From positions 1 to 64,000 of the forward strand of contig CAWIGD010000048.1 of assembly GCA_963835165.1 (NCBI GenBank): 64,000 bases of DNA, read 5' to 3'. The notes below the pieces were generated by a model, which saw only the letters and a program-made list of their open reading frames with translations, was not told the DNA's origin and did not search any database. How positions within the stretch are numbered: position 1 is the stretch's first letter; each line of letters opens with the position of its first letter. Below are positions 8,724-17,067 of the stretch, one piece after another. Both the position numbers and the translations under genes were made by a program. The stretch comes from VAZQ01 sp963835165. Lineage in GTDB: Bacteria; Pseudomonadota; Alphaproteobacteria; Rhizobiales; Xanthobacteraceae.

Positions 8724-9134
8724 GCGGATGAGAGCCCGCTTCATGCTGGGGAGCGGCGCGTGCGCGGCCGTCTCGACGCATGCGGCGCCACGCCGGTCGG
8801 GTTGAGCCGACCTGGGCGTTCCAAGTGTCCGGCCCGGAGTTCTAGCCGAGATCGGATGCCGGAAATCCTACTTCGACGCGACGTCGAAATTCTGCGCAGA
8901 GGAACTGGGCGTGTACTCATAAATCGCGATTGATAGACAATCGCTGGCTGATGTCCGCTTTGCCCTCGAAAGCAGCCAAATAGCAGACATCTCGGTAGGT
9001 CCGCTTAGTGCCAACAACCGACATTTGATCCGTGGCGTTGCGCTTCCCCTCCCTCCATCCAAGCGCGTGATGTAGCCTCGCGGTGAGGCCGTCAACGCCA
9101 GTCAATTCAGGCATCCATTCTTGGGGAGGGTCTA
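8724..9134. other. 411-bp gap without a clear gene
   Basis: Weak open frames on both strands lack ribosome sites and family features. A run at about 8935-9030 resembles non-coding sequence that recurs in related genomes (from memory, not checked). GGGAGGG at the right edge is the ribosome site of the next gene. Confidence 0.35.
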
Positions 9135-9536
9135 ATGGTCCCGGCTATCGTTCCGGTTTACGCGGCAGTGCTCGCGTTCGTTTATATCGTGTTATCGGCA
9201 CGGGTTATTCAAGCGCGGCGGAGCGCGAAGGTGGCAATCGGCACCAGAGGCGACGTTCATCTGGAACGCAAAATGCGAGTTCACGCGAACTTCGCCGAAT
9301 ATGTCCCATTCGCCTTGCTGCTCGCCACTTTCATCGAGATGCAAGGCACGCGGGCGTGGCTCATACATTTGCTTTGCCTTGCGCTTGTGGCTGGACGCGT
9401 CATCCATGCCTACGGTGTTTCTCAGGAGCACGAAAATTTCAGACTGCGGATGGCCGGCATGGCTACGACCCTTACTGTCCTTGCCGTAATGGCCGTGTGG
9501 CTCCTTATGGGAGCCATTGGGCTTTCTTGGCCATGA
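9135..9536 (+). CDS. MAPEG family membrane protein
   Basis: A 133-residue integral membrane protein with four hydrophobic helices. The first loop, ending in ERKMRVHANFAEYVPFALL, is the conserved MAPEG motif that binds glutathione in eukaryotic members (E-R-x-x-R-A-x-x-N); the third helix region GRVIHAYG is also typical. Bacterial MAPEG proteins are mostly uncharacterised, with glutathione transferase or peroxidase activity in some. GGGAGGG precedes the ATG by about 8 bases. It is monocistronic, with non-coding DNA on both sides. Confidence 0.88.
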   Translation: MVPAIVPVYAAVLAFVYIVLSARVIQARRSAKVAIGTRGDVHLERKMRVHANFAEYVPFALLLATFIEMQGTRAWLIHLLCLALVAGRVIHAYGVSQEHENFRLRMAGMATTLTVLAVMAVWLLMGAIGLSWP

Positions 9537-10126
9537 CGGGCACTACGTGGTTGACCGCCATGGGGTCAATGGCGTCGATTCCGCGAATGTCAGAGCTGCG
9601 TACGCTAATGCTTTAAGAGCGGCGACAAAGCGGACATCGCTAGCCTTCGCATCAGTGCCATTACCGGATATGGGGGGCGCTAGTTTGATGTCCCTCGCGA
9701 TGAAAACCGGGTCTTCGCCGAGCTTCGCGGAGTGGCGTGAGTTCCCCCCTATTGGGCGAGCGCCCGCAGGCGATCTTTGAAGCGGCATTTCCGCAACACT
9801 TGCCTAACAAAATGCCCATCGGTGCAAAAATGAGGCGCGATGCCGTAACCTCGTCAACATTGATTATAGTATTGGCTCCGGCTTTCCGTTTCTAAGACGT
9901 CGGCTTATGGGGATGCTGACGCTCTTCGAAAGTCGGCAGTTGGCAGTGAGAGGCTGACTCTCTTTGCCCCCGACTGTGACACGCTGCGGCAGCCGTCCCC
10001 GGCCCAAGTGTCGGAGCAATATCCGACCTTTGCGACGCACCTTTAGTGCATTGAAAAGCCAGAATCTGAACTGCAGCGGACCGAGTCCCGCCACGGGACT
10101 TCGATGTCTAGGGAGATAGCAAGCTT
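9537..10126. other. 590-bp gap without a clear gene
   Basis: Open frames on both strands here (9517-9780 plus, 9543-9788 minus, 9864-10094 minus) overlap each other, lack ribosome sites and show no family features, so none is called. The right end carries AGGGAGA ahead of the outer-membrane gene. Confidence 0.35.
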
Positions 10127-10996
10127 ATGAAATTGGCGGCAGCCGGAGCGCTGTCGTGTTGCATAGCCACCTCGGCTCTTGCCGGCTCTGTGACCCAGCC
10201 GGGCGAAACCGTGGGTCTTGCGGCTGGGGCTCCACTTCCTCAGGGTCTCTATTTCGTCAATACCGGGGACTGGGGCAGGCGAAGTGATCCTGTCGATACA
10301 TCTGTCGGCGTCGATATCCCGGTCCTGGCTTGGTCGACTCCATGGACGATCTTCGGCGGCAGGGTACAGTTCCTGATAGCGGGTCCCGTGGTCGAGGTCG
10401 GTGTCCACCATGCGACCTACCTCCGAGGTGTCTACAATCCGCTGGTCTCGGGCCAATTGGCGTGGGACCTCGGAAACAATTGGGGATTCAGCTATCTGCT
10501 CGGTGCCTATTTGGGTGTTGATAGCGAAGTGGCTTGGAGTTCGACTTCGCTCAATCAGCGCTTTGCCCTGAGTTATACTGGCAATCAGTTGAACCTCACC
10601 GCGAACGTCATCTGGGGCACTCACTTCGACCATGTTACGGGAAGTCCGCAACTGTCGCCGTGCCCGGCGCCCTTCGCCTTGAACGGCTGCAATCCGGACT
10701 TCCTGAATGTCGATCTGACCGCCAGCAGGAAGTTCGGTGATTGGGAGTTCGGTCTGGTCGCCTTCGGGTCGACTGATCTCAATTCGCCAATTGATGGCTA
10801 TCTGAAGCAAAGCCAAATCGCCGTCGGTGGACTGATCGGTAAGAGTTTTGGTCCGGTCATTCTGCAAGCCTATCTGACCACAGACGTGTATGAGAAAAAC
10901 TATGGCGGCCACGACACCCGTCTATGGGGACGTTTCATCATCCCGGTCTGGCAGCCGCCCACTCCGACAAGCACGCCGTTCTACAGAAAGGGGTGA
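10127..10996 (+). CDS. outer-membrane MetA/SphA-type transporter-like protein
   Basis: The protein has 289 residues with a signal peptide (LAAAGALSCCIATSALA) and alternating beta-strand sequence rich in aromatic residues, ending in a strand (LWGRFIIPVW) and a short tail. The opening GLAAGAPLPQGLYFVNTGDW fits the MetA-pathway phenol-degradation / SphA-like outer-membrane family (Phenol_MetA_deg), often found beside aromatic-compound genes and thought to aid uptake of hydrophobic substrates. No catabolic genes adjoin it. AGGGAGA lies about 10 bases before the ATG. Confidence 0.8.
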   Translation: MKLAAAGALSCCIATSALAGSVTQPGETVGLAAGAPLPQGLYFVNTGDWGRRSDPVDTSVGVDIPVLAWSTPWTIFGGRVQFLIAGPVVEVGVHHATYLRGVYNPLVSGQLAWDLGNNWGFSYLLGAYLGVDSEVAWSSTSLNQRFALSYTGNQLNLTANVIWGTHFDHVTGSPQLSPCPAPFALNGCNPDFLNVDLTASRKFGDWEFGLVAFGSTDLNSPIDGYLKQSQIAVGGLIGKSFGPVILQAYLTTDVYEKNYGGHDTRLWGRFIIPVWQPPTPTSTPFYRKG

Positions 10997-11483
10997 AGCT
11001 ATTCCTCCGATCGAACCCGGACGCTGCATGGGCGCCGAAAGTGGGGGCGACAGCGTCCGGGAAGAGCAAATGTCTTGCGGCCGTCGGGTGGATATACCCG
11101 CAGCAAAAGCAGCTCGGCATAGACAATCGGGGTGACTCCGCCGGTTTCCACGCGGCCCGGCAAAGACGCTCAGCTTCCCCGGTTGACTGTTCATTGGCTG
11201 AGCGTCACGCGTGATAACTGAGGGGCCGCTGTCCGAAATCAGCGGCCCCTACTTTGACTTCGCCTGCGCCGCGAAAGATGTAGGGCACGTCCAAGCCTCG
11301 ACCGGCTCCGTCCGAGGGTTTAGATGCTCGCTTCGACATCGGGCGTGTCGGAATAAATATCGCGATACCCCCATTTGGGGTTGTGAGAGCGTTACTGTAT
11401 GCTCCGCTGCAAGGGGCGAGAACTTTAGACACCCTCGCTTCGATCCCGGAGGTCATAAAATTTAATCGAGGATCGAGACCCTG
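10997..11483. other. 487-bp gap with two hairpins
   Basis: No convincing gene. A 10-bp inverted repeat (GACGCTCAGC at 11165-11174 and its complement at 11197-11206) and a stronger hairpin at 11221-11250 lie here. The right end precedes the small helix-turn-helix gene. Confidence 0.4.
11221..11250 (+). terminator. hairpin, likely terminator
   Basis: A perfect 11-bp GC-rich stem (AGGGGCCGCTG with its complement) and an 8-base loop is followed by ACTTTGACTT. It sits about 225 bp after the outer-membrane gene, so it may end that transcript; the T run is weak. Confidence 0.5.
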
Positions 11484-11810
11484 ATGGCAGAAAATAGCAA
11501 CAAGTCGGAGACCGTCCAACGTGTAGCGTGGGGCCGTCGATTTCTTGCTGCGACCGTGGTCGTACCACCCTCAATAGGTGAACATCTGAACACTGATGCG
11601 ATGGCCGTACTTGCCGTCATTCGAAACGAAGCTGCGGCGACCGGGAAGTGTACTCTACCGGTGGCACGGATCGCCGAGCGCGCCAATGTCGGCAGGGCGA
11701 AAGTGCGAGCCGCCATCAGGCTCGCTGAGCGCCTCGGAATAATCGCCGTCGGAGTTGCGCCAGACCGGAAACGCATGATCATAAATCGGTGCGTCACCTC
11801 GCGCTGTTGA
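11484..11810 (+). CDS. small helix-turn-helix protein, 108 aa
   Basis: The C-terminal half, LPVARIAERANVGRAKVRAA followed by ERLGIIAVG, reads as a winged helix-turn-helix like those of replication-initiator or plasmid-type regulators; no effector domain is present. The N-terminal part (VAWGRRFLAATVVVPPSIGE) has no known match. The ATG has GAGG about 13 bases upstream. The gene is AT-richer than its neighbours, and it may be a remnant of a mobile element. Function is not assigned. Confidence 0.55.
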   Translation: MAENSNKSETVQRVAWGRRFLAATVVVPPSIGEHLNTDAMAVLAVIRNEAAATGKCTLPVARIAERANVGRAKVRAAIRLAERLGIIAVGVAPDRKRMIINRCVTSRC

Positions 11811-11870
11811 GGCACATGGAGTCTCGGTCCAATATGGCGCAAGCTCGCCTAGCTGCGCGTTAATGAGGCC

Positions 11871-12203
11871 CTAATACGTCGCGGCGAGATAATCGACGAT
11901 CTTGCTGACGTCGCGCTCATCGATGGGCGCGCCGTACACCTTGATCATCTTCGTCACTTCCGCTTGCCAGAACTCCTTGCCGAACCGCGCGCCGCGCGGC
12001 TGGGTCGTTATATAGTCCACCGAATGGCAGCCCATGCAGTTGCCCTGAACCACTTCGACATCGGGCCCGGGTTTCAGCGCGGCGGTTTCCTCCGGAAGAT
12101 CGTAAGACATCGGCTTGGCGCCCACGGGCAGAAGATCGAGCCCGGCAATGCCGGCGGCCAGCGTCATGATGGCGGTCACGGCCAGAAGGTATGTTCGCGT
12201 CAT
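11871..12203 (-). CDS. sorB: sulfite dehydrogenase cytochrome c subunit
   Basis: A periplasmic monohaem cytochrome c of 110 residues. The signal peptide runs over the first ~23 residues. The haem site is C56-M-G-C59-H60, with M85 in EVTKMIKVYG the likely sixth ligand. It lies 8 bp after a sorA-type molybdenum subunit, the arrangement of SorAB sulfite:cytochrome c oxidoreductases, where it takes the electrons from sulfite oxidation. Gene symbol given by context and size. Confidence 0.82.
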   Translation of the reverse strand: MTRTYLLAVTAIMTLAAGIAGLDLLPVGAKPMSYDLPEETAALKPGPDVEVVQGNCMGCHSVDYITTQPRGARFGKEFWQAEVTKMIKVYGAPIDERDVSKIVDYLAATY

Positions 12204-12211
12204 GTGATGCC

Positions 12212-13450
12212 TCAGGCCGCGGTCACGCGGACGGTTTCGACGACGTTTCGCATATAGCCGGCCGGATTCCACAGCGCGTCGACCGGTTGCGACTGGCCGA
12301 TGCGGTTCACGGCTCTCACCTTGAGATCGTGATTGCCGGCTGCGAGCTTCACCGGAAGCCGCCATTCGCGGAAGGAATATTTGCCGAGGTCTTCCCCGAG
12401 CGTCGCTCCCGCCCAGCTCTTTCCGCCGTCGGTCGAGACCGCGACTTCGGCGATGCCGTAGCCGCCGTCGAATGCGATGCCTTTGAGCAGAGTCTCGCTG
12501 CCGGCTTTCACCTTTGCGCCGTCCTTGACGTTGGTGATGAACGAACGCACGTCCAGGCGGTTGATGGGAACGGTTGCTTTCGGCGCCGTGCCGGGCGCCA
12601 CGCAAGCGCATGCGTTGTCCGGTACGCGATAGGCCGTCTTCATCCAGTAGCCGTCGAACACATCGTCGATGACGGTGATTTCGTTCAGGTGCTTGACCCA
12701 GTAGGTGCCGTAAAAGCCGGGCACGATGAGCCGGAGGGGGAAGCCGTTGAGTACCGGCAGATCCTGTCCGTTCATGGCGTAGGCGAGCATCACCTCGCCG
12801 TCGCGCGCATGGTCGATGTCGAGCGCCTTGACGAAGTCCGGCGTCTTGTCGCTGATCGGTTCGTCGAGGCCGTTGAACGTCGCCTGACGTGCGCCCGGCT
12901 GGATGCCGGCCTTGTCGAGAACGACCTTGAGCGCCACGCCTTTCCAGCGCGCGTTGCCCATCGCGCCGTTGCCCAATTGTCCGCCGGCGACGCGCGGAGT
13001 GACAAATCCGCGGCTGTTGCCCGAGCATTGGTTCACGGCCACGAGCTCCACGGCGTCGAGCTGCTTGAGCTCCTGCAGCGAGAGCTTCACGGGTTTGTCG
13101 ACCTTGCCCTTGATCTCGATGGTGAATGTGTCGGGATCGATATTGAGCGGTATGCCGGCGAGGTGATAGCGCACGAAGAAAGCGTCATTCGGCGTGATGG
13201 CGCCTTCGTCGAATACCGAGAACGGCGTCTCGAGCTGCGGCGGCCGGCTGGTCAGCCCGATCATTGGGCGCTTCTGCGGATATTTGACCAGGGGCCGCTC
13301 GCCGTTTTCGAACGGCATCGTCACGGTGTCGAGCGCCAGCGCTCGGAAGGAGCCGAATGCCGTCGCTGACCCAAGCGCCAGGATGCCGGTTCCCGCCCCT
13401 TTGATGAGATGTCGTCGGTCGAGCACGGGCGTTCTCCTGATGACGTTCAT
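12212..13450 (-). CDS. sorA: sulfite dehydrogenase molybdopterin subunit, Tat-exported
   Basis: The product has 412 residues and a twin-arginine signal (DRRHLIKGAGTGILALGSAT), so it is exported folded. The oxidoreductase molybdopterin domain contains the molybdenum-ligating cysteine in AVNQCSGNSRG. A Mo-co dimerisation domain follows (from about residue 290; KGIAFDGGYGIAEVAVSTDG is typical of it). It should oxidise sulfite to sulfate and pass electrons to the neighbouring cytochrome. The ATG at 13450 begins the Tat signal; an in-frame start at 13510 would add 20 residues that look non-conserved. Confidence 0.88.
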   Translation of the reverse strand: MNVIRRTPVLDRRHLIKGAGTGILALGSATAFGSFRALALDTVTMPFENGERPLVKYPQKRPMIGLTSRPPQLETPFSVFDEGAITPNDAFFVRYHLAGIPLNIDPDTFTIEIKGKVDKPVKLSLQELKQLDAVELVAVNQCSGNSRGFVTPRVAGGQLGNGAMGNARWKGVALKVVLDKAGIQPGARQATFNGLDEPISDKTPDFVKALDIDHARDGEVMLAYAMNGQDLPVLNGFPLRLIVPGFYGTYWVKHLNEITVIDDVFDGYWMKTAYRVPDNACACVAPGTAPKATVPINRLDVRSFITNVKDGAKVKAGSETLLKGIAFDGGYGIAEVAVSTDGGKSWAGATLGEDLGKYSFREWRLPVKLAAGNHDLKVRAVNRIGQSQPVDALWNPAGYMRNVVETVRVTAA

Positions 13451-13812
13451 TGGTTCGGTCCAGGTGGCAAGAACAGGAGGCTCAGTAGAGCCATTTGCGA
13501 CACCGGACAAGATTACTTTCGCGTAATGGGCGGGAGCGTGCCCCTCGAAAGCGGGACAAGAGCATTTACACCAAAGTAACCGTCGAAACTAACCCATGGG
13601 GCGAAATCGCGATTGGGCGTCAACGATCTTGGTGATGCGCGCAAGCCTCGCCCCGCATTCGCGCGCATCCGGCGTTAGGTCTTTGGCAACAGTCGCCACG
13701 TAGTAGGATTGGCCGGCTTTCTGCTTCCGTATGGCCGATCAAGAGGTCGATCCTGATCGCGGCCATTCGCAACGCGCTCGATGAATCCGAGCGGTACAGG
13801 CGGAGGGGTGAG
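13451..13812. other. 362-bp upstream region of sorAB
   Basis: No gene is called. The region should contain the sorAB promoter, but no promoter is asserted. An open frame on the minus strand (13675-14154) is rejected in favour of the small plus-strand zinc-ribbon gene it overlaps. Confidence 0.35.
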
Positions 13813-14016
13813 TTGCCTCACGAGATCGGCAGCAGCACGGAGTCCGGACTCCGGGTCGCGGAGAACTATTGGTTCAAATGCCCGGCCTGCGCCTATGACT
13901 GGCCGAGCTTGCTTATGCCATCGATCATCTTCGTCTCGCTGTCGTTCGTCACGGATCAGTGCCCCAACTGCCAGAAGAAGCATGTGCCGGCATATCGGGT
14001 CGGCCCCGGCCGCTAA
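13813..14016 (+). CDS. small two-CxxC zinc-ribbon protein (TTG start)
   Basis: A 67-residue frame with two zinc-binding pairs, YWFKCPACAYDW and DQCPNCQKKH, separated by a hydrophobic stretch (LLMPSIIFVSLSF). The start is a TTG with GGAGGGG about 7 bases upstream, which supports translation. Function unknown; cytosolic zinc ribbon is the best description. Two well-formed CPxC motifs make chance unlikely, but there is no neighbouring support. Confidence 0.5.
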   Translation: MPHEIGSSTESGLRVAENYWFKCPACAYDWPSLLMPSIIFVSLSFVTDQCPNCQKKHVPAYRVGPGR

Positions 14017-14050
14017 GCTTGCCGACGTCGGCCGCGGGCTTGACCCTATC

Positions 14051-14264
14051 GGCGCTAGGATAAGCTCATCTCGTGTCCCGGATGCGGTGCAGCGCGAGCG
14101 ATAGCGAAGCGGTGCGCCGCTGATCCGGGACCTTCGCGAAGGTGGTGTTCCCAACGATCCCGGGTCTGCTGCGCATCATTCCGCCATAGCCCGCGAAGAC
14201 GGGCGTAAACGCCCTTAATGCTCCATGCTGCGCAGCGCCCGGGACACGCGCTTATCTTAGCGCC
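14051..14264. repeat. dispersed palindromic element, long copy
   Basis: Bounded by GGCGCTAGGATAAGC (14051-14065) and its near-perfect inverse at 14250-14264 (one mismatch). The right part (about 14120-14264) is an inverted copy of the element at 37604-37723, including the block around CGATCCCGGGTCTGC. It fills the gap between two small genes and encodes nothing obvious. Confidence 0.7.
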
Positions 14265-14516
14265 TATGGGGCTTGACCCGCGGGTCCATCTCGATCGCTA
14301 ACACTCTTGCGAATTGGATAGATTGCCGGGTCAAGCCCGGCAATGACGGATCGTCCCGTCGGTCACTCGGTACGATGGGCTTGAGCGCAGCGAACCCATG
14401 ACGCGCCAACGCACGACGCCCGTATGATCGTCTATCCCAAGACCCCATGTTGGAATAAGCTCGACGTCCCAGCGCGGGATCGCGCCAAATCGAAACAATG
14501 ATTCAGGGAGGAGACC
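14265..14516. repeat. intergenic small palindromes
   Basis: Contains GCTTGACCCGCGGGTCCATC (14271-14290), also seen near 37460 and 37730, and the palindrome ATTGCCGGGTCAAGCCCGGC followed by AATGAC at about 14322-14345, which recurs near 37515 and 37790. These are REP-like repeats. AGGGAGGAGA at the right end is the ribosome site of the EthD gene. Confidence 0.6.
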
Positions 14517-14828
14517 GTGGTCAAGGTGAGCGTGTTCTATCCCAACAGTGCAGGCTGCAAGTTCGACATGAATTATTACCTCACCAAGCACATGCCCATG
14601 GTCCAGCAGAAGCTCGGCGCGGCGTGCAAGAGCATCGCGGTCGAGCAGGGCATCGCCGGCGGCGCGCCCGGCGCGCCCGCGACCTATGTCGCCATGGGTC
14701 ATCTCTATTTCGATTCGGCCGACGCCTTTCAGGCGGCCTTCGCTCCGCACGCGCAGGCGATCCTCGCCGACATTCCGAACTACACCAATACGCAGCCGAC
14801 CATTCAGATCAGCGACGTCAAGGCATAG
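14517..14828 (+). CDS. EthD family protein
   Basis: A 103-residue ferredoxin-like-fold protein of the EthD/dimeric alpha-beta-barrel type: KVSVFYPNSAGCKFDMNYY, then the signature HMPMVQQKLG, then a C-terminal ADIPNYTNTQPTIQIS strand. EthD was first seen with ether-degrading cytochrome P450; most members have no assigned reaction. The GTG start is fixed by AGGGAGGAGA six bases upstream. No partner genes lie nearby. Confidence 0.85.
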   Translation: MVKVSVFYPNSAGCKFDMNYYLTKHMPMVQQKLGAACKSIAVEQGIAGGAPGAPATYVAMGHLYFDSADAFQAAFAPHAQAILADIPNYTNTQPTIQISDVKA

Positions 14829-14868
14829 CCGCGCCGCCCGCCTGCGCGTATCGCATATCGCTCGTTAG

Positions 14869-15004
14869 GATGGGTCGAGCGGAGCGAAACCCATCATCGC
14901 ACCGAGGGCCGCTGCATCGTGGTGTATGTTTCGCCGTCTGTCATTCACTGACGAAGCGCGTGCGTCGGGCCACCTGGGTGGGTTTCGCTGCGCTCAACCC
15001 ACCC
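14869..15004. repeat. two small hairpins of the GGGTTTCGCTGCGCTC family
   Basis: Hairpin one spans 14869-14895 (GATGGGT ... ACCCATC). Hairpin two spans 14976-15004 with a perfect 9-bp stem (GGGTGGGTT/AACCCACCC) around TCGCTGCGCTC. A similar sequence follows the Bug gene near 16485-16506. These are common Bradyrhizobium-type intergenic repeats. Confidence 0.6.
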
Positions 15005-15057
15005 TATAGGCGCGTGGCATTTTCGGGACTGGCAGTGCCCGCGCGCAGGAGCGTTCG

Positions 15058-15240
15058 ATGCGAGTATGGATCGGGTTTCAACGCGACGACACGTATCTGC
15101 ATGAGTGGACGGGAGAGGTCGCCGAGGAGAGCGACATGGGAAAGGCGATCGGAAATGCCATCGGCAATGCCATCACCGTCTACATGAAAAGCAGCGGCAA
15201 GCCGATTTGGGGGACCACGATCATGGTGGATAAGGCCTGA
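15058..15240 (+). CDS. small hypothetical protein, 60 aa
   Basis: Not recognised. It begins MRVWIGFQRDDTYLHEWTGE and ends in a beta-rich stretch (GKPIWGTTIMVDKA), with no signal peptide or membrane helix. AGGAG lies six bases before the ATG and the amino-acid composition is protein-like, which supports a real gene. It lies directly after an intergenic hairpin and before a Bug-type binding protein. Confidence 0.5.
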   Translation: MRVWIGFQRDDTYLHEWTGEVAEESDMGKAIGNAIGNAITVYMKSSGKPIWGTTIMVDKA

Positions 15241-15487
15241 CCGGAGCATAGAAGGCGCGTTCGCAGGCCGCGTCGTCGCATGCTGCGCTGCTTCAGGTGC
15301 ATGACAGACTGTGGCCTGGATTGACCATCGCACCGCGCAGACCGTTGGGCCGGCAGTGTTGCTCGGCGACGGCCTGGATGAATTCGCGCGAGGGGTGCGT
15401 GCGAAAGCGCCGTAACGTCGCGGGGTGCGCCAAACGCGTTTGCGTTGTGGCAGAATAGGCCACGCGGCGGCCCGACGGAGAACAATC

Positions 15488-16468
15488 ATGCGTCCGAGAT
15501 ATGCGATTGTGTTTGCCTTGGTTGCCGCCGGTTTCGGCGGTGACGGCGCGGGCGCGGCCGAGAACTGGCCGACCCGGCCGCTCACCATGGTGGTGCCGTT
15601 CGCTGCCGGCGGCGGCACCGACGTGCTCGGTCGGATCGTCGGCCGGCGCCTCTCCGAGGTCCTGGGCCAGCAGGTGATCATCGAGAACGTCGGCGGCGCC
15701 GGCGGAATGGTGGGCTCGGCGCGCGTCGCCAAGGCGGCGCCGGACGGCTATCAGTTCGTGCTCGGCAGCCGGGCGGACGCCATCAACCAGACGCTCTACA
15801 AGACTCCGCTCTACAATCTCACCACCGATCTCGTGCCGGTCGTGCTGATCGCCGATCAGCCCACCGTGCTGGTCGCGCGCAAGGATCTGCCGGTCGAAAA
15901 TCTGCAGGAGTTCATCGCGTATGCCAGGAAGACGCAGGTCGTGATGCAATACGGCTCCGCCGGCGCCGGCTCCACCGGGCATGTCGACTGCGCGCTGCTC
16001 AATGCCGCGATCGGGGTCAGTATCGCGCACGTGCCTTACCGCGGCGGCGGCCCGGCGATGCAGGATCTGATCGCCGGCCGCATCGACTATTTCTGCACGC
16101 TGAGCGGGACCGTGGCCTCGCAAGTCGAGGGCAAGCTGGTCAAGCCGATTGCGAACCTGTCGCGCGAGCGCTCGCCCATGCTGCCGGCGCTCGCAACCGC
16201 GCAGGAGCAGGGCCTGAAGGATTTCGATGCGTCGACCTGGTTCGGCTTCTTCGTCCCCCGGCACACCCCGGCGCCGGTCATCCAGAGGCTTCACGACGCC
16301 ACCGTCGAGGCGATGGACACGCCGTCGGTGCAGGAGCGCCTCAAGGAAGCCGGCGCGATGACGGTCGCGCCCGAGCGCCGCTCGCCCGACTATCTGCAAA
16401 AGTTCGTCGCCAGCGAGATCGAGAAGAACGCGGCGCCGCTCAGGGCCGCCGGCCTCTCGATGGATTGA
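15488..16468 (+). CDS. Bug/TctC family periplasmic binding protein
   Basis: A 326-residue tripartite-tricarboxylate-transporter-type receptor. A signal peptide comes first, then WPTRPLTMVVPFAAGGGTD, the family hallmark, followed by GSARVAKAAPDGYQF and the HVPYRGGGPAMQDLIAG motif. Such proteins bind carboxylates or related small ligands in the periplasm. No TctA/TctB membrane partners are in the window, so it is an orphan receptor; these are numerous in related bacteria. The ATG at 15488 gives the normal signal; the frame is open to 15425. Confidence 0.9.
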   Translation: MRPRYAIVFALVAAGFGGDGAGAAENWPTRPLTMVVPFAAGGGTDVLGRIVGRRLSEVLGQQVIIENVGGAGGMVGSARVAKAAPDGYQFVLGSRADAINQTLYKTPLYNLTTDLVPVVLIADQPTVLVARKDLPVENLQEFIAYARKTQVVMQYGSAGAGSTGHVDCALLNAAIGVSIAHVPYRGGGPAMQDLIAGRIDYFCTLSGTVASQVEGKLVKPIANLSRERSPMLPALATAQEQGLKDFDASTWFGFFVPRHTPAPVIQRLHDATVEAMDTPSVQERLKEAGAMTVAPERRSPDYLQKFVASEIEKNAAPLRAAGLSMD

Positions 16469-16539
16469 AGTCAGGCATAGAATGGGTTGAGCGCAGCGAA
16501 ACCCATCGCGGCGGCGCAGTCGCTGCGCGCAATGAGAAA

Positions 16540-16564
16540 GCCCCGGCGATGCTATCGCCGGGGC
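16540..16564 (-). terminator. terminator hairpin
   Basis: A perfect 11-bp stem (GCCCCGGCGAT with its complement) around a 3-base loop, between two convergent genes. On the minus strand it is followed by TTTCTC, so it best serves the Gly/His-rich gene, but it may act on both. Confidence 0.7.
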
Positions 16565-16657
16565 AGCGCTCCCGTGGGCTTGAAACAAGGGGGGTGCCTT
16601 CGGGGAACGCAACAAGATGAGTCTGTGGTCTGGGTTCGATTCCGGACTGCGTGTCGA

Positions 16658-17023
16658 TCAGCAGACCCAAACTCTCACGTAACCGTAGATGCCGGGATAC
16701 CAGCGCCAGCAGCTGTAGCTGTTGTAGGCGTAAAGCCCGCCGCCCCAGAAGCCGAAGCGCCGAAAGCCGTGGTGGAAGTGTCCGCCGCGAAAGTGTCCGC
16801 CGGCGAAATGGGCGTGTCCTCCGCTCCAGCCGCCGCCGCGTCCGGCAAAGCCATGGCCGCCGGCAAAGCCATGGCCGCCGCCATGTCCACCTCCGTGGCC
16901 ACCGCCATGCCCGCCTCCGTGGCCTCCGCCACCTCCGCGGGCGGTCGCAAGGGTTGGGGCAAGGGCCACGGCAGCGCCGATGGCCGCGGTGACGGCGATA
17001 GCGATCACGGTTTTTCGCGACAT
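16658..17023 (-). CDS. secreted Gly/His-rich protein
   Basis: The 121-residue product has a signal peptide (VIAIAVTAAIGAAVALAPTL) and then a low-complexity region of GGGH units (about residues 30-60), followed by a His/Phe/Gly-rich stretch and an aromatic, cysteine-containing tail (SCWRWYPGIYGYVRVWVC). Such proteins are common in Bradyrhizobium relatives and the repeated histidines could bind metal. The DNA repeat of GGN-CAN codons is visible at about 16840-16930. Function unknown. Confidence 0.75.
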   Translation of the reverse strand: MSRKTVIAIAVTAAIGAAVALAPTLATARGGGGGHGGGHGGGHGGGHGGGHGFAGGHGFAGRGGGWSGGHAHFAGGHFRGGHFHHGFRRFGFWGGGLYAYNSYSCWRWYPGIYGYVRVWVC

Positions 17024-17067
17024 GGGGGCGTCATCCTCTCAGGACATCAATCCACCCGGGTGCGATG

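Noticed and set aside
9517..9788. Two opposite small frames after the MAPEG gene
   Set aside because: They overlap fully, neither has a ribosome site, and neither resembles a known family.
11205..11519. Minus-strand 104-codon frame over the left end of the helix-turn-helix gene
   Set aside because: No ribosome site, no family pattern, and it overlaps two hairpins and a better gene.
13675..14154. Minus-strand 159-codon frame overlapping the zinc-ribbon gene
   Set aside because: The plus-strand frame has two CPxC pairs and a strong ribosome site, whereas this one has neither.
16840..16930. Repeated GGN-CAN codons considered as a CRISPR or satellite array
   Set aside because: They are codon repeats of a Gly/His-rich protein; no spacers or regular repeat-spacer unit exists.
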